This document shows positions 47,288-60,600 of a stretch of DNA of 64,000 bases, one piece after another. Within the stretch, counting starts at the first letter, position 1, and each line of letters begins with the position of its first letter. Under the pieces are notes generated by a model, which was not told the origin of the DNA, did not search any database, and worked only from the letters and a program-made list of their open reading frames with translations. Source of the stretch: Neckera pumila (Eukaryota; Streptophyta; Bryopsida; Hypnales; Neckeraceae); the NCBI GenBank assembly GCA_963969595.1, contig OZ018411.1:11348501-11412500 (forward strand), written 5' to 3'. Both the position numbers and the translations under genes were made by a program.

Positions 47288-49758
47288 AATCTGCCGTGTG
47301 GCGGAAAGAAACTGCGCAGTTCCGCAGGTGGCGTCTTTCTCTTTCTCTCGCCATACCGTCCAGCCACACGCCCGGATTCCATCCTCCAGTCCAATACAAC
47401 CCAACAGTGACGCTGCTATGGGACCCGTCTCTGAAGTCATGAATCTGCAAAAAAATTTAAGAACTGTAACCCAATGGAATATCTATCCAGATCTCCGTGC
47501 CTAGGTTTTTTTATTTTATTTTATTTTTTGGAACAAATGAGAGACACGGAGAGTCTCTTGTGCCTAGATTTAGCCTCCTCATCTCTGGAGTCTGGCCTGA
47601 AAGGTCGCCGCGATGGTCACTGAAAGTCTTGAACTCTTATTTGGAACAAGAGAGGGCCTCCCTCTTGCATTTTTGCGTAGGTTTGTCTTTGATTGCGTTT
47701 AGTTCGGCTCTTATCTCTTCATTGTCCAGCCTGCTGGCTTGGCCGCTGTGTTTCTTGGTTTCTGTTTCTTAATGCAATGGTTCTTTCCATTTGTTCAAAA
47801 CAAGAAAAAGAGTCTTGAACTCTTCGATCAGACCCTCTTTAATTCGGTCTGAAGCTTTCCTCCCTATTCTATAAAAAAAAACTCTTAAGGATTGCAACTG
47901 TCAAGTGCCACCATTGCAGAGACGACGAATTCTCTCACTTTACGTCCATGAGGTATGTTTTTCTTGTTTTCTTGTTTTTGGCACAAGCTGGAAACGGCTT
48001 TCAGTTGGAAGGAATTATTCAATGTGATTTTTTATTTATACTTATTTTTGGACGCATATGACAATTTTCATTGCAAAAATGAGGGACCCGAGAAGCCCGA
48101 TCGATGATCGGCCAAGGAACCCTGTTACTTGGAAAAGTTTTACTTTGTTTTTTGATACTGCAATTCCGTTTCATTTGTCTTAAAAACTTAAAAAGAAAAA
48201 AAAGTCATAGGAAAAGTTTTCTGTATTATGAGCCACGACGTTGACTTGGGACCACTTGCAGCCATTATTAATTGTTCGATCGTTCGACATGAAATCCCTA
48301 TCCCCTGTGTTTCAAAAAAAAAAAGTCGCCATCCCAGGCGTTCGAGATTTCCAGTCTTCCAGACACGAGGGGTTCCAGTCTTCACTAATAGTGCGCGCGT
48401 GAGCTCGCCACACGAAAGGAAACGAGAGGATGCTGGGCACATGTTCTCAAAGCGAATGTGGAATGTTCTCTAATAACAATTGATTTTCCACAATTGATTT
48501 GTGGATCAAGATTTGCTTACGAGAGGAATCCTCCGGCCATTATTTGATGTTTCAATGGCGTGTTTTGCACTCACAGCATGATAGCATTCATTCTCCTCAT
48601 TCCATAACGTTGTATAAGCAGGGAATGGTCCTCTCCATGCTTTAAGGTGCTATGCTCTACCAGATGACTGGGGAGGGACTTAATTCAAGGATTGGGGTTG
48701 GCTGAGGAGACATATAACACAATTTTGTTCAATGTAGGGGTCCCTTCTCAAGGATGCGAAAGGGACACCTGTCTCATTGGTAAACAAGGTTATGTGGAAG
48801 TTTGCCGCTACTCCCTCATCCAATCGGACCTCGCTGGTTTAGGATCCTCTGTTTTCTTGTTTTTCGGCTCTCTTGCACTCAACGTTAGGTTACTGCTTTT
48901 CATAAAATTAAAAGAAAAGTAAAAATCTTCGCCTAGGGCTTGTCGTTCTGGTTCTGTGTACTGTTTCTCTTTCAATGGAAACAGTCCATGTATTTCAAGA
49001 AAAAAAAAGAAAAAAAAATGAAAATTAAAAGAAAAAGAAAAAAAAAGGGAATCCTCCCATGCCAGCTCAAGGATCCAGAAAACCCGCTGGAATATCATGT
49101 CTTGGTTGTCGTGAATCGTAGAACTTACCCTGAAATTGGCCACGGGAAGGGGCAACCGCATTCGTGATTCTGTCGTAAGTTCATGCTAGAGTCAGGAGTG
49201 CGAAATATGCCATTCGTTGCCCACTTACCTGCGCTCAAAATATACGTATCAGATATTCAACCTAGATTCACTAGACAATGAAGCGGTATTCCGGGATATA
49301 TGACAGTCTCCGCAAATAAGATCATGTAGCACTGCACTGCATTTCGCATTGTGAAGGCGCGTTTGTATCTCGACTCTGAGCTTCAAATCGGAGTTTTAGA
49401 GTAATTGTCGTTAGACCCACAATTCTCTCATCACTTGTGAAGTCTGTCACGACACATTTGGTGTTCCTCTTGGAGTTTCATGGTTAATTACCAAACTAGA
49501 CGTCAAAAGGATCTCATGCTTTAGTTTAATCACCGTCGTATACTAGCTACTAGTTCATAATTTTGTGATTTCAGTGTTTGTAGAGTTCTGTAAGAGTGAA
49601 TGGGTAGTTGAGTTTTGTGGAAGTAGTTATGGTTATCGTGGGATTTCATTCGGCACTGACTGTAACTGAAGATTGGTATTCAGGTAGAGTGTCAATCGCA
49701 AGCTGAAAGAAGAAAGTTGGAATTCCCAGTTTCTTTGTCTGCGGAGACTATATGTGCA
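47288..49758. other. Upstream region of the haemoglobin gene
   Basis: Higher GC around 47300-47480 and 48100-49300 suggests genic or formerly genic DNA, but I could not identify a protein or a spliced exon chain. One short frame (47417-47504, MGPVSEVMNLQK...) has no known relative that I recognise. No clear TATA box was assigned to the haemoglobin gene. Confidence 0.4.
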
Positions 49759-51793
<2,035 letters not shown>

Positions 51794-51949
51794 GTACATG
51801 GCTTTCGAATTCGACCTAATCTACTGTGACATGTATTTAGTAGGCATTAAGTTCCTGCTTTAAAAAAAATGGTCTCACCACATTCTATGCACTGTGCATC
51901 TTAGTGTTGCTCTGTTTGTATTTCAAGCCTATACTTGGATGCCAGGTTG

Positions 51950-52699
51950 TCCTCAAGTCAAGATTCATAAAAATTCATTTTTCAAAGCTTCTTTGAATTC
52001 TAGCAAAGTTTGTCTCCAGGTTTTCTCAAATGAAAGTCAATTTGTCTGTTTTCATTCAGGAGTGAGAAATTCTTTTTGGATTTGTAGTGAGAAAATTATA
52101 GACAATCTTGTTTTTTTGGTCAATCTAAGCATCTTCTTGACAAAATAACTTGTAGGATTCATTTTTTAAGGCGCTTTTCACAATTTTTCTAGAAAAAAAT
52201 GCAAGGTTTAGTTAGCTTGCTAGAACAATCTCACCATTGGTATTTTTAGTCTTCAATTTCATCTTAGAGCTATTAACAATTTAGTTTTTCCTTCAATCTT
52301 GTACCTACTTCTGCTTAACAATTTTCTAAAAAATGACAATGATGTGTATGTTTTTGAATTTTTTTCCTAGACTTTCAACTCAATCCTTCATTTTTTTAAA
52401 ATAGCACTTCAAAATTTGTAGTACAAAAAGTTTAAGCTAAGAAGACTCAAACCTTAAAATCTAATTAGATAAGGTACCAAAAAAATTGGATTTATTCATT
52501 TCAATGCAAATATCTTACAATGTATGTATTCAAAGTTTTTGAATTTTTTTCATACATTCTCATACTAATTTGGTGCAAGATCCTATAGTTAGATATGTAA
52601 AATTAACAATTTTTAAATTTCTTTGCACATTGCAATAGAAATGGTAGTTTTGAGTGTTTTTTGATGAAAAATATGCTTTGGGAGTTAAGAAATTAAGGG
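51950..52699 (+). mobile_element. TTAA-type element, copy 5, 5'-truncated
   Basis: From about 52080 the sequence follows copies 1 and 2 (GACAATCTTGTTTTTTTGGTCAATCTAAGCATCTTC, AACTTGTAGGATTCATTTTTTAA, GTACCTACTTCTGCTTAACAATTTT, GGTAGTTTTGAGTGTTTTTTG) to the end TTAAGGG next to a TTAA at 52700. The left end is lost downstream of the haemoglobin gene. Confidence 0.72.
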
Positions 52700-53368
52700 T
52701 TAACTCTTAAATCCTAAAGGCACCATATTTTGGTATCAACTAAATTTTGAAGTTAAATGAAATCATTCTACATTACTATTTTTAGTCCTTTTTCATATTA
52801 ATATCCTTCAAATTTTATTTTAAGCAATACAAATCTGATTTTGTAAAAAGTTGTTTATGATTTTTCTATTGAAGATTATGCGCAAAGGTGTCCATTGCAA
52901 ATTTGGATTTTTTTTAGTTAGTGTTAGATGCTCTTGGGAATGAGTCTCACATAAATTAGATCTTGGGGGGCAAATTACATTAGAAATATATGCAAAAAAA
53001 TATAGAGTAAATTTTGAAAAGTTATAAATCAATTACAGTTATGCATGTTATGTCTGTTAAACCTCATATTTTATTAAAAACCTTGATTTTAGATTTGACA
53101 TGTAAAATATTGATTGAAAGACTTCAAATCACTTTCATAGTTTTAACACCTTCTTGATCAAGCATTATAATCTTTCAATCCATAGGTGATATTTTAGTGT
53201 TTCCTTTTCCTACATGATCCACAATGTATTTGATTTAAATTCATACAGTTATGTTTTTTTTTAAATTGATAAAACTTATCAAAACTTAGGTTTTTTGTTT
53301 AATTTTGAGCAGACTTCAAATAATATAAAAAAATAAGCTCAAAAAGGCCTTAGGCATTTAGAGATTAA
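52700..53368 (+). mobile_element. TTAA-type element, copy 6, abutting copy 5
   Basis: It starts TTAACTCTTAAATCCTAAAGGCACC at 52700 and ends AAAGGCCTTAGGCATTTAGAGATTAA at 53368. The ends are diverged but in the right places. It begins at the same TTAA where copy 5 ends, so the two sit head to tail with a single TTAA between them. Confidence 0.62.
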
Positions 53369-53394
53369 TACTAACTCATCTATCTATTCTATAT

Positions 53395-53895
53395 CTTAAA
53401 CGAAGTTGTTTGTTTATTTTGTTTTGTTTGCTCATTTGTTACGGTGAGACTTCCTGGACCGTACGTCTTCTAGTTGCACTCTTGGTACCATTAGAAAGCT
53501 CTTTGCAAGGAGGGTTGCATGGGCTTTGTTTCATGGCATGCGGGCCTATGGTGTGAAAGATTTTGAAGTTTGAATTTTTTATGAATTAAAAAATTAGAAA
53601 ATTACATTTACTTTTATTTCGGCTAGCGCAAGGCACACTAGTTGATACCTTAAGGCAGGTAGGTAGGTAGTTTTGTTTTGTTTTGTTTGTTAGGTTGAGA
53701 TCTCCTGAACTGTGCTTTCCCTGGTCGCGTTCTTAGTACCGTCCGAAAGCTCTTGGCAACAAGGGGTGCACAGACTTTGTTTCTTGGTGTTTGGACATGT
53801 GGTACGAAAGATATTGCATTTTGAAGTTTATAAGAATTAAAAAAATTATAGAAAATTACTTTTACTTTTATTTAGACTGACGATGGCACACTAGT
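53395..53895 (+). repeat. Tandem pair of the ~245 bp repeat
   Basis: Unit 1 (about 53395-53641) and unit 2 (about 53642-53894) each contain (A/G)GTTGAGAT/GGTGAGACTTCCTG, a GTTCTTAGTACC/CTCTTGGTACC phrase, AAAGCTCTTTGCAAGGAGGG-like sequence, TGTTTGGACATGTGGT-type sequence, and end GGCACACTAGTT. Unit 2 starts TGATACCTTAAGGCAGG followed by (TAGG)3 and GTTTT repeats. Confidence 0.8.
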
Positions 53896-55189
53896 TCTAT
53901 TGAAAACTCCACTCTAAGGATCTCCAAGTCTTGCTTACAAGCGCAAATTCCCCATCAAGCTGGGTGTTGGCAGAAATATCCCAAACATACTCTTCAGTCA
54001 CACACATTCAAATCCTAGGGCGTCCCTCTTCTTTCTTCTCTCGGTCAAGCTGGGCAATGCCAGTGAGAGAATTATCTAAATCTAAGACCTCTAGTAGAGG
54101 TCCTCTTTCCTCGTCCCTGATGATGAAAAGCATAGGATTTGTTCAATCTGCAGGTCCTGAATCATGAGATCTTCATTGCATCTTGTTATCAATTCCACAC
54201 CTAAAGTGTTCTGTTCCATTCCACCTAAAAGAGAAACCCTAAAAAGAAGCCAATGGATACTCCTGTCCTGTGCCAGTAGTTACTCTGCAATTGAGAAGCT
54301 TGTCTCCCAGTGCTTTCAGGGTGCAGATGTTTGGCAAAGTTCTGCTTTGCTTTGCTTTCGATCGATGGAGAGGAAGATAGAAAGAGACAGACACGGGCAT
54401 CTTCTACAGTGGACTCTAGAAGGACTTCAATTCGTGATCGATCGAAGGCTGGACGGTTCTTCATGATGCAAGCGAATACAAACTGCATATGATCATTGTT
54501 GCTGTTGAATTCCTTGGGACCTTGGGACCTACCGTTTCTTCTGTCAGCCAGGACAATGAGTTTCTCCTTTTGTTCAGTCCAGCCATCATGTGACAGTTAA
54601 TAGGCTACTCTTTTGTTTGCCTGTTACTTCTGCAGTCACTCGCTACTTGCAGTGATCCCAGAACTAGTTTATGGAACAGGCTACCTTCAAGACAAATATG
54701 CATCAAATTTGGCTACCTTGAGAGTGATTGTATCAGAAAAAAAAAAGGAAGGAAAGGATTTTGCAAGTTGTGAAGGAGTATTGGAAGTTCTATAACACAA
54801 AACCGACTAAGTAGATAGATGCTAACTCCAATGTGGAGAAAGTTGCAAATTCAAGTTTGTTGTTTGTTGCAATTTTGGCTGAAATTGCTCCATTAAAAGC
54901 CCTTTTTTCTAATGTACTAGTAACGCTAAATTTTTTTAATAGAAACTCAGGTACTTTTAGCCAGTTTAGGGATCGCTCTCACTAGAGAGCACGCTAGCTT
55001 GGAAAGTCACCTGTTGGTTGGCAAGGTCCTTCATTTGTCCTTCATTTCCTTCACAAGTGTGGAGCGTGGTGTGGAGAGCCACTAAGACTTACTAAAAAGA
55101 CAGGGTGAGTTCACATCTCCCAAACAAAAGCCTCACTTGAAGCATATAGTTGCAAATCAATTTTTTATGTCATTTAATTCAAAGTGGTT
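53896..55189. other. Gene-free DNA
   Basis: There is moderately GC-rich DNA around 53930-54620, with open frames on both strands but no recognisable protein. TTGTAACCTTAATAA-type signals were not found. Nothing further can be supported. Confidence 0.4.
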
Positions 55190-56110
55190 TTAACTCCTAA
55201 AGTCCCAAGGCCATTTTTTGGTCAAAAACGACTCAAAACTGCTAGTTATGCTGCGTTCATCTAAGAAAAGAGAAAAAAATATATTTTTTAGAATCTAACT
55301 GTAGGATCTTGTACTTAACTTATCTCAAATCATGTGGTAAAATTTTCATAAAATTTGACCGTACATATTAGAAGATATTAGCATTCAAAGATGGAAAATT
55401 TTGATTTTTTGAACACTGACTTGCAATTTCAGATGACTTTGACTGCCATTTGTAAAAAAATTGCACTAGAGACTTTGAATTTAATTTTTTTTATATTGAA
55501 TAATTGAGTTGAGAATCTAGGATAAAAAATTCCAAAAAATTTACACTTGATTTTCATTCTTTAAAAAATTGTTAAGTAGAAGTAGGTCCAAGATTGAACA
55601 AAAAACTAAATCATCAATAGCTCTAAGATGGGATTAAAATACAATAATTCCAATGGTGAGATTGTTTTAGCAAGCAAACTTAGCCTTTTCAAACATTCTT
55701 TTTGCAAAATTGTGAAAACTGCATTCAAAAATGAACCCTACAAGTTATTTTTTCTAGAAGATGCTCTGATTGCCCGAAAAATAAGATTGTCCATAACTTT
55801 CACGTAACAAATCCAAATAGAATGAATCAAAGCTTCCCATATAGATTAAAAATACAATCTAGGAGAAAATAATTTTTAAATTTTTTCTGTGTGAGAAGAT
55901 TTTTGCCCACCACACCAAAAAAAAGGACCTTTTGTGCCATAACTTTTGCTCCCGCACATTGATTGAAATAAAAACTATTTTCCTGTAAAGCTAATGTGTT
56001 TTTCTATCTTCACAAAAAATTTCAGAAAATAATGATGAATATTGAAGCCATAGTAGCATGCCCGAAATCCATTTTGTTCCCTGAGGGGACAATGGGACTT
56101 TAGGGGTTAA
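55190..56110 (-). mobile_element. TTAA-flanked element, copy 7, complete (913 bp)
   Basis: The body 55194-56106 has TTAA at 55190-55193 and 56107-56110, starting CTCCTAAAGTCCCAAGG and ending GGGACTTTAGGGG. Relative to copies 1 and 2 it lies inverted: its right end TTTTGTTCCCTGAGGGGACAATGGGA mirrors their left end, and its middle carries the complement of the conserved TGATTCATTCCATTTGGATTTGTTA segment. No coding capacity. Confidence 0.88.
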
Positions 56111-56284
56111 TAACAAAAGAATGGTTGCAAGCAAATCATCACACTTCAGCAAATCTCACTTTCTCTAGTAGCGCATCAACACTTTGAAATTTATAATTTG
56201 CTCACATATTGTTCAAAAGCTGGACAAAGAGAGGCATTGGAATCATCTTCCAATTCCCAATAAATCTATAGCAATATTTGTACC

Positions 56285-56665
56285 TTGAAGACAGACTGTT
56301 TGTTTGTTTTGTTTTGTTTTGTTTGTTTGTTACGGTGAGATCTCCCAGACCGTGTGTCCCCCGGCCGCGTGCTTCATACAGTCGAAAAGCCCTCGGCAAG
56401 GAGGGCTTGGTTTTGGTTTTGTGGCATTTGGACCTACAATATAGAAGTTATCAAATTTCGAAGTATTTTTGGAGCAAAAAATAAGAAAATTACTTTTACT
56501 TTGATATTGGTTGCGTGCTTGGTACCATCGGAAGCTCTTGGCAAGGAGGGGTGGACGGGCTTTGTTTTGTGGCATTTGGAATAATGGTGTGAAAGTTATC
56601 GAATTTCAAGTTAGAAAATTATTTTTTCTTTTGTTTTAACTGTGCAACGGCACATGGCTCTCTAG
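56285..56665 (+). repeat. ~245 bp repeat, compound copy
   Basis: One full-length unit (56290-56500) is followed by a partial one (56505-56665) repeating GCGTGCTTGGTACCATCGGAAGCTCTTGGCAAGGAGG and TTTGTGGCATTTGGA, ending CGGCACATGGCTCTCTAG. It sits between two TTAA elements. Confidence 0.72.
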
Positions 56666-56683
56666 TAATTATAAGAACTATAC

Positions 56684-57611
56684 TTAACCCCTAAAGTTCC
56701 ATGACTATGTTTTCAACAAAAACACTCCAAAATTGCCATTTTTAGTACAAGTACCAAATTTTTGAAAAAAACACTTTTTTGAGACATGTAACTATAGAAT
56801 CTTGTAGTAAACTAGTTTTAGAAGATGTGGAAAAAATTTCAAAATTTTCCACCATGCGGATTGGAAGATATTAGCATTTGAATTGGCAAAAATCCTTTTT
56901 TTGTCCCTGCGAAAAACAAGGCAGTTGCACTACACAAGGTCACACTTGTATGAAGAAATGTCCAAAATGTTGGTGCATCTTTGAATTCCTTTTCCTAAAC
57001 AAGTTGGCTACATACTTAAAAAATTTCAAATCATTTGATATTGTACAACATATACAAAAAAAATAGTAAGTAGAAAGAAGTAGAGAATGATCCAAAATAC
57101 TAAACTGTTAAGAATTTAATTATGGAATTGAAAAATGTCAATCCCAATGGTTTTAATGTTGTAATCAACAACCTACATCCTATGAATTTTTTTTTTCAAA
57201 AAATATTAAAAATTGAGTTAAATAATCTCAAAGTTTATTTTAGAATAGAAAATCTATAACTGCCCGCAAACTAAAAACCCTCATAACTTTTGACTCATTG
57301 GTCGAAATGGAATGATTCAAAGCTTTCCACGTATATATAACTCTAGAAAACCAATTTCAAATTTTTATTTTTGAAAAAAGTGATTTTTTCTAATTTGCCC
57401 AGACTGCCCAATTACAAAAAAAAGTAACATATTTGGCCATAACTTTTGACTCCTATTTCCAAATGTCATGAAATATAGTGCATATGAAAGATATTCCTCG
57501 CGCCCATCTTCTATTAAAATTTCAGCTTAAAATATGAAAATCTCTAGTCACACGTACCTGCCCAAAAATTTTATGTTGCCCCAAACCGCATGCTGGTCCT
57601 TTAGGGGTTAA
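56684..57611. mobile_element. TTAA-flanked element, copy 8, complete (920 bp)
   Basis: This is the cleanest copy. The body 56688-57607 begins CCCCTAAAGTTCCATG and ends GGTCCTTTAGGGG, with exact TTAA on each side (56684-56687 and 57608-57611). The inside is diverged from copies 1, 2 and 7 but keeps the family order, including CATAACTTTTGACTCATTGGTCGAAATGGAATGATTCAAAGC. No open frame of note. Confidence 0.9.
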
Positions 57612-60600
57612 ATACTTTGTCATATGCATGTGTTTATGGGCATATACCTTACAAGAGTATATAAACTATCAATACTATAGGAATACTCCACGTTTGAGAC
57701 AATCAATTGTTACTATTGTATGGATAATTTGAATTATAGTTCAAAATTACAACTTGCAACGAACTTGTTTTTCTTAAACTTCTCAAGATATATAATTTGC
57801 AACTTTCATTAGAAATAATGAATTAAGTTATATCCATGAAATTATAGAATATGTTTGAAACCTTGTAATTCAGTATGCTACATTCACATTCATCAAAATC
57901 TAATTACATGCCACTCCAGAAAATTAAGTTTAACAAAATAAATAAATTCTATCCTTCAAAAAGGAACTCTACTCAAAATTCATCTTCTATTATTTATTTA
58001 CAATTTATTTTTATTCGTTTATCACATAGAAAGCGACCATTAGAGGCTCTTTCTTACTTAAAATGCAGCACATGTATTACGGCTTCTACAACAAAAAGCA
58101 AGGATTGGTTATCATAAGCCTATGTACATGAAAAGTGCAAAGATGGAGTGGTGAAATCCATTCTAGGGTGGAATATCATAAATAAAAACGCCCAAAGGCA
58201 GTACATGCCCGAGGGCAGAAGGAGAGGAAAGGCCACAACCTGCAAAGACAGAGTGTAAAGATAGAGATTATAGAATCGTCAAATATACGTACTTCATCAT
58301 GGAAATGTGATACTTCACACGAATTTCAAAGCACCAAATGCAAGTGACTGTTAGACTTTTTTATTTGGATAATGAGCATTGTGAAGAACGGATAGAGGGC
58401 GACAGCCACAAGGAAGACCTGTCAATCCACAGAGCAGTTATCAATCCATTTCTCTTGAATAGGAATTACATGCTATTGTCGGAAAATTAACTATGAAAAC
58501 TCCAAGTTTATTCATACAGTGTACAAAAATTATATGGTAAGGTCCTCTTTACATTCAGATTGAAAGACCTTATAGAAAATCTTTTGAGAAAAATCTCTCA
58601 AGATTCATGTCTTTGTCTTTGAAAGGTTGGCCTTCAAAGTGTCCAATTTACAATATAGTATTTTATTTTGAACTGAATCAATTCATAATGTAAGTTCTTT
58701 TTAAATGTCTGGCTTTGTGCATTTTGGCCCAACTGTCCTCAAGATTTTACTAAGTGGGCTTGACACAAAAATCCCATGACTCAAAATTTTGTGCACTTTA
58801 ATTGCCATGGAGGACTAAATTGTTGTTCATATCATTCTCTCTCTTGGATTTAAGATTTTGATTGTAAAGTTACGGTCCTTTGTCTTCCCAATTTTCAAAG
58901 CTCATATTAGTTAGAAACTTGTTCTTCACTACTCCAATTCTAGCCTTGACATCCATAGTATCCATCCCAAATTGCAATTTTTTTCTCGACTTTTTCTCTG
59001 TTGCCTCAAGCTTGCCAATCTTTGGGACTCTATCATGAAGGTATTCAACCCAAAAAATCCAGACTCATGAATGAATAGGTACATTCTTTGTTTCTATTGT
59101 TCGACGTGAAAGTTGTTCATCAGACACTTCCAATTCTCAACGTCCTCACTGCATTAAGACTTTTGCTTTTGGGTTGGTTGAACTTACTCCTTTTCCACGA
59201 AATCATCTCTTCAATTGTGCTAAAATAAAGTAAATAAAAACTGCACTCAGTTTCATTTTGAAATACAAAGAAAAGAAAAACAAAGCATCAGTTACAGACT
59301 AACTTTAAAATCAGCAGCATATGATGATTTTGCTCCTTCCACAGTTGTTCGCGAATGGCAATGACTTGATTCAGGTGCACCACCAAGTGCATCAGGATAC
59401 TTCTCATTCCATCCAAATTTTCACCTTCCAAGGGGAAATGCTCAAATACATGTTTTTTTTCCACCTCCGGTGATCAAATTTGGAAGTCCACAAACTGGTA
59501 TCAATGAGCAACAGTATCTGAGTCCAACAAAGGTTTGTCCCATTTCCTTGTCTTCTAGAGAACCTTTTGGAACTTTGCCAGGAAGTTAGAAGCCACTTCG
59601 TGAGCATAATAATCCAGGCACATTGACACACGCTCCTGACATAGAGCTACCTAGAGTGCGGTGAACTTGATGCAAGTGTTTGACAAAGCAGACACACCGG
59701 CGCATTCTTATCATTGAAACACAATGCTTCCAAAGAGACACATCTGACCTTCATCATGAGCAGGTTAACCATTAACTCAACAGACAGGGCGAAGCCCGGC
59801 TTGGTTTTGAGAGCCGAGTCAGTGACAAAAAAGTGATTTTTGCATTTTGTTGGAATGCTTCAACCTATTGGACTAACTTCAGTAGAGATATGACTTGTCA
59901 AGCATCGCATTTAGGCAGCAAAATCAAAGCACTATTCACAACTTGCTTATGTGTACCTTAACTGCATGAACTTTGAACAAGCAACAAGATGCAGACATTG
60001 TTGAAAGGGATTTTTATTCTCCTTTGGTTGCCCTCTAGGCAAGTGAATGCTGTTTAAGGATTAAGTTAGTTTTAAATCTCCATCCTACACTAATTTACCC
60101 TTCAAGTGCATGTGAAACAAAGTTCCATTACTTGTATTATATTTTTTTTAGTTAATGGCTTAAAAACTACCATATTGCCCCATGTATTGCACAATCCTAG
60201 ATAACTGTAGTTGACCTCGCAGATAGTTTTTCAATGAAGATTGGTCACAAAGGGATCTATACCAAGAGAACTTGAACAATTTTAACTGTCAGACATGAGT
60301 GGACTACTTTTTTATATATTTTTTTATTTTTTTAACACGTGGACAATTTCCATTGCAAAGGGGTTAGTGGACTACTTTCACAACTCCTGTAGAGAGGATG
60401 CCGAGAAAGATGAGAGAGAACTACCCCAAGAGGAAAGCAGATTCCATACAAAATAATTCACTTTGTAAGCGTAAGTGATGATGTCATGTGTCATTCAACA
60501 ATTTTTGGAAAAGTGTGAAAAAGCTGGAATTCTGTTGGCAAAGTGTCAAGTCTTCTCTTCACTTATGGTACCAGACAAAATTTTCATCTCAATGTCAATG

